Assembly (NCBI GenBank): GCA_000381605.1
Contig: KB906759.1
Span: forward strand, 62,001-126,000
Reading direction: 5' to 3'
DNA: 64,000 nucleotides
Source of the DNA: Acidobacteriaceae bacterium KBS 89
GTDB lineage: Bacteria > Acidobacteriota > Terriglobia > Terriglobales > Acidobacteriaceae
A program made the translations under genes and the position numbers. Below the pieces are notes generated by a model, which saw only the letters and a list, made by a program, of their open reading frames with translations, made no database searches and was not told where the DNA came from. Below are positions 61,717 to 64,000 of this stretch, one piece after another; within the stretch, counting starts at the first letter, position 1, and the number at the start of each line of letters is the position of its first letter.

Positions 61717-63495
61717 ATGAGGCAGTCCTTCAGTGTAGGTATCGGAGGCGCCGCCGGTCAGGGTGTAGCTACCCCCGGCGATATTTTCGCGAAGATCTTT
61801 AGCCGTCGCGGGCTGCATCTCAATGCCTACAACGCCTATCAGTCCATCATTCGCGGAGGCCACACCTTCCTGACGGTTAGGACGGGGCCGGACAAGATCG
61901 CTACTACCGACGGTCGACTTGATCTGCTGGTTCCACTCAACCAGGACACGATGGACAGGCACATGCGACTGCTGTCTGCTGGCAGTGCCTGCCTCTATAA
62001 TGCCGACCTGATCAAGCCGGGGAACCCAGCCGATGGAGTACAGCTTTGTCCCATCCCGGTTTCAAAGCTGGCCGATATCAGTCGTAACAAGGTCGCCCAA
62101 AACACCCTTGCGATTGGCGCAGGCTTGAGCATGATGGGAGTCGGATTTCCCGCTCTAGAAAGCGTGCTCGAAGAGCAGTTCCGAAAGAAAGAAAAGGCGG
62201 TGGTAGACGAAAACATTAGCCTGGCACGGTCCGGGTATGACTACGCCACCCAGAACTTCAAACCCTTTGCCTGGCCTCTACCCATGACGGATGACCGCTA
62301 CGCGGTGCTGAGTGGCAACGCGGCTATGGCAATGGGTGGCGCAGCCGCGGGCGTCAAATTCTACACCGCATACCCGATGAGTCCTTCCACGGGCGTTCTG
62401 CATTGGATGGCAGATCACGCGCGCAAAGCTGAGATCATGGTCCGCCAAGTCGAGGATGAGATTGGTGTAATCAATATGGCGATTGGCGCCGCGCACGCCG
62501 GCGTCCGTGCTATGTGTGCAACGTCTGGCGGCGGTTTCGCGCTGATGAGCGAGGGCCTTGGCCTTTCGGCCCAGGCAGAGATCCCTATCGTAGTGATTGA
62601 TTGCCAGCGCGCCGGTCCGTCAACCGGCGTTCCTACCAAAACCGAACAGGGCGATCTCTGGCAGATGCTGGGAGCGGCATTTGGCGACTATCCCAGGGTC
62701 ATCGCTGCTCCGCTCGACATCGCTGACTGCTTCAAGCTCATCCCTGAGATCTTCAACGTAGCCGACCGCTTCCAGTGTCCGGGAATCGTGCTCTGCGATC
62801 TGCTTCTTGCCGAAGGACGGCTAAGTGTTGATCCCAAAGATCTCGACTTCCATCCCGTCATCGATCGCGGTGAACTGATCACTTCAAATGGGTCCGGGGA
62901 ACACGAAGCCTACAAGCGATACAAAATCACTGACAGCGGTGTTTCCCCCCGAGTCATTCCGGGTGTGCCTGGCCACACTCATACTGTCTCGAGCGACGAG
63001 CACGATGAAGATGGTGTGCTGATCAGCGACGAATACACGAACTCGGTCAAGCGTCGCGCAATGATGGAAAAGCGGATGCGCAAGATGGAAGGAATTGCGG
63101 CCTCGATCCCACCTCCACAACTACTGGGTCCGGCAAACGCCGACGTTACACTGATCGGCTGGGGCTCGACCTACGGGGTTATTGACGAGGCCTGCGAGCT
63201 TTTGCGTGAGGCGGGAATCTCCGTAAATCATCTGCCTATACGCTGGCTCGTCCCCTTGCATGGGGACGCGATCCTCGAGTTATTGCGTGGTGCGCGACAC
63301 ACGATCATTGTCGAGAACAACTACAGTGGGCAGTTCGCCCGTTATCTACGGAGTGAAACCAGTTTCGTCCCCAACGGAAACATTCGCAAGTATGACGGCG
63401 AACCTTTTCTGCCTCATCACATCGTAGAAGCAGTGAAGGAGCAGCTTGCAGGCAAGACTAATCTCTCCGTACCGGCCCACGAAATCATGGTTTAG
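61717..63495 (+). CDS. korA: 2-oxoacid:ferredoxin oxidoreductase, fused gamma-alpha subunit
   Basis: A 592-residue subunit. The first ~190 residues are the gamma (CoA/2-oxoacid-binding) domain: GIGGAAGQGVATPGDIFAKI and YQSIIRGGHTFLTV. The rest is the alpha (pyrimidine-binding) domain: AMAMGGAAAGVKFYTAYPMSP, VRQVEDEIGVINMAIGAAHAG, ATSGGGFALMSEGLGLS and RAGPSTGVPTKTEQGD. With the beta subunit encoded next (78-base gap), the complex decarboxylates 2-oxoglutarate (or another 2-oxoacid) and reduces ferredoxin. This can run in the reverse, CO2-fixing direction, but in an aerobic-type acidobacterium it more likely works oxidatively. KorC/D-type ferredoxin subunits are not present here. Confidence 0.95.
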   Translation: MRQSFSVGIGGAAGQGVATPGDIFAKIFSRRGLHLNAYNAYQSIIRGGHTFLTVRTGPDKIATTDGRLDLLVPLNQDTMDRHMRLLSAGSACLYNADLIKPGNPADGVQLCPIPVSKLADISRNKVAQNTLAIGAGLSMMGVGFPALESVLEEQFRKKEKAVVDENISLARSGYDYATQNFKPFAWPLPMTDDRYAVLSGNAAMAMGGAAAGVKFYTAYPMSPSTGVLHWMADHARKAEIMVRQVEDEIGVINMAIGAAHAGVRAMCATSGGGFALMSEGLGLSAQAEIPIVVIDCQRAGPSTGVPTKTEQGDLWQMLGAAFGDYPRVIAAPLDIADCFKLIPEIFNVADRFQCPGIVLCDLLLAEGRLSVDPKDLDFHPVIDRGELITSNGSGEHEAYKRYKITDSGVSPRVIPGVPGHTHTVSSDEHDEDGVLISDEYTNSVKRRAMMEKRMRKMEGIAASIPPPQLLGPANADVTLIGWGSTYGVIDEACELLREAGISVNHLPIRWLVPLHGDAILELLRGARHTIIVENNYSGQFARYLRSETSFVPNGNIRKYDGEPFLPHHIVEAVKEQLAGKTNLSVPAHEIMV

Positions 63496-63573
63496 GCACC
63501 GCGCTGGAAGTGAGTTGAACGGTATGAGCTTGATACAAAACTAAATAGTCTCTCGTTTCAAGGAGAACCCATA

Positions 63574-64000
63574 ATGGCGACCGAAGTAGTGAATCCGCAA
63601 GCGATAGTGATGGCTGACTTCAAAGGGAAGGTCGACCCCGACTGGTGTCCTGGTTGCGGTGACTTCGGAGTGTTGGCCGCTGTGCAAAAGGCCCTGGTTG
63701 AGTTGCAGATTCCGAAGCATGAAGTGGCCACAATCAGCGGCATTGGTTGTTCGTCGAATTTTCCGGGCTTTATCGACACGTACGGAATGCACACGCTCCA
63801 CGGCCGATCTCTCCCCGTAGCCACGGGAATGAAGATGGCGAACCACGCTATGACGGTGCTCGTCACGGGTGGTGACGGAGACGGCTTCGGCATTGGCTGC
63901 GGCCACTTCGTGCATGCCACGCGTCGTAACGTCGACCTGCTCTACCTCGTAATGGACAACCAGATCTATGGACTGACTACCGGCCAAACTTCGCCTACCA
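63574..64000 (+). CDS. korB: 2-oxoacid:ferredoxin oxidoreductase beta subunit, 5' part
   Basis: The gene is cut by the right edge after about 142 codons. AAGGAG lies eight bases before the ATG at 63574. It shows the beta-subunit pattern: DWCPGCGDFGVLAAVQKAL (cluster cysteines), TISGIGCSSNFPGF (further cysteine), TYGMHTLHGRSLPVATGMK, and the thiamine-diphosphate loop GGDGDGFGIG followed by DNQIYGLTTGQTSPT. The subunit holds TPP and a 4Fe-4S cluster and works with korA. The 78-base spacing and shared orientation indicate one operon. Confidence 0.95.
   Translation, partial: MATEVVNPQAIVMADFKGKVDPDWCPGCGDFGVLAAVQKALVELQIPKHEVATISGIGCSSNFPGFIDTYGMHTLHGRSLPVATGMKMANHAMTVLVTGGDGDGFGIGCGHFVHATRRNVDLLYLVMDNQIYGLTTGQTSPT

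Noticed and set aside
1-64000. CRISPR arrays, rRNA and tRNA genes
   Set aside because: No regularly spaced repeats and no conserved rRNA or tRNA core sequences were seen on reading both strands.

Overview
The window reads as chromosomal DNA of a soil Acidobacteriota bacterium, class Terriglobia (Granulicella/Edaphobacter/Terriglobus type). This is inferred from moderately high GC, a long MacB-type permease of the kind abundant in that group, several secreted families I associate with Terriglobia, and many secreted carbohydrate-active enzymes. No rRNA, tRNA or CRISPR array was seen. There is no intact mobile element, only a decayed tyrosine-integrase tail.

Region by region. 1-4487: a beta-oxidation operon on the minus strand (fadN-type hydratase/dehydrogenase, fadA thiolase, a small membrane protein, fadE cut by the window edge). 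Its sigma70-like promoter has a perfect TetR/FadR-type palindrome inside the spacer. 4608-8197: a uronic-polysaccharide set of Tat-type alginate-lyase-family enzyme, GH105 hydrolase and ROK regulator. 8592-14626: GH24 lysozyme, an active/inactive M16 peptidase pair, a secreted protein broken by one frameshift, a GNAT enzyme and an NTF2-like secreted protein. 14648-15823: two direct copies of a ~445-bp element that looks like a structured non-coding RNA, the most novel item here. 15917-21177: orphan Hcp, a cNMP-domain histidine kinase, a secreted repeat-poor protein, a membrane diguanylate cyclase, and two gene scraps. 22090-26906: a CE15 esterase/GH106 rhamnosidase operon.

27146-34709 looks like a decayed genomic island. 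It lies between a debranching-enzyme tail and an integrase tail, with similar short sequences at both edges. It carries an ABC exporter, a secreted protein with kinase-like motifs, a PLD enzyme, a secreted acidobacterial protein and a secreted metallophosphatase. 34706-41000 is heavily eroded: SDR halves in opposite orientation, a TMEM175 gene running into an SDR stump, an MDR enzyme with an internal deletion and lost start codon, and a frameshifted cytochrome c. Live genes remain among them (two alpha/beta hydrolases, a CGNR regulator, a MOSC-reductase fusion).

41500-47434: an exported amidohydrolase, RidA, and a tightly coupled kynA-kynU pair for tryptophan breakdown, followed by an exported beta-helix protein. 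47669-51364: MacB/ADOP-type permease and a secreted protein. 51640-51999: alcohol-dehydrogenase debris. 52175-55447: divergent GH13 enzymes (alpha-glucosidase and trehalose-synthase-like). 55704-58223: an AI-2E-family membrane protein fused to a sensor-like C-terminus. 58825-61059: GH92 mannosidase. 61717-64000: korA and the start of korB for 2-oxoacid:ferredoxin oxidoreductase. Overall this is a polysaccharide-scavenging heterotroph; the middle third shows a history of insertion and gene decay.
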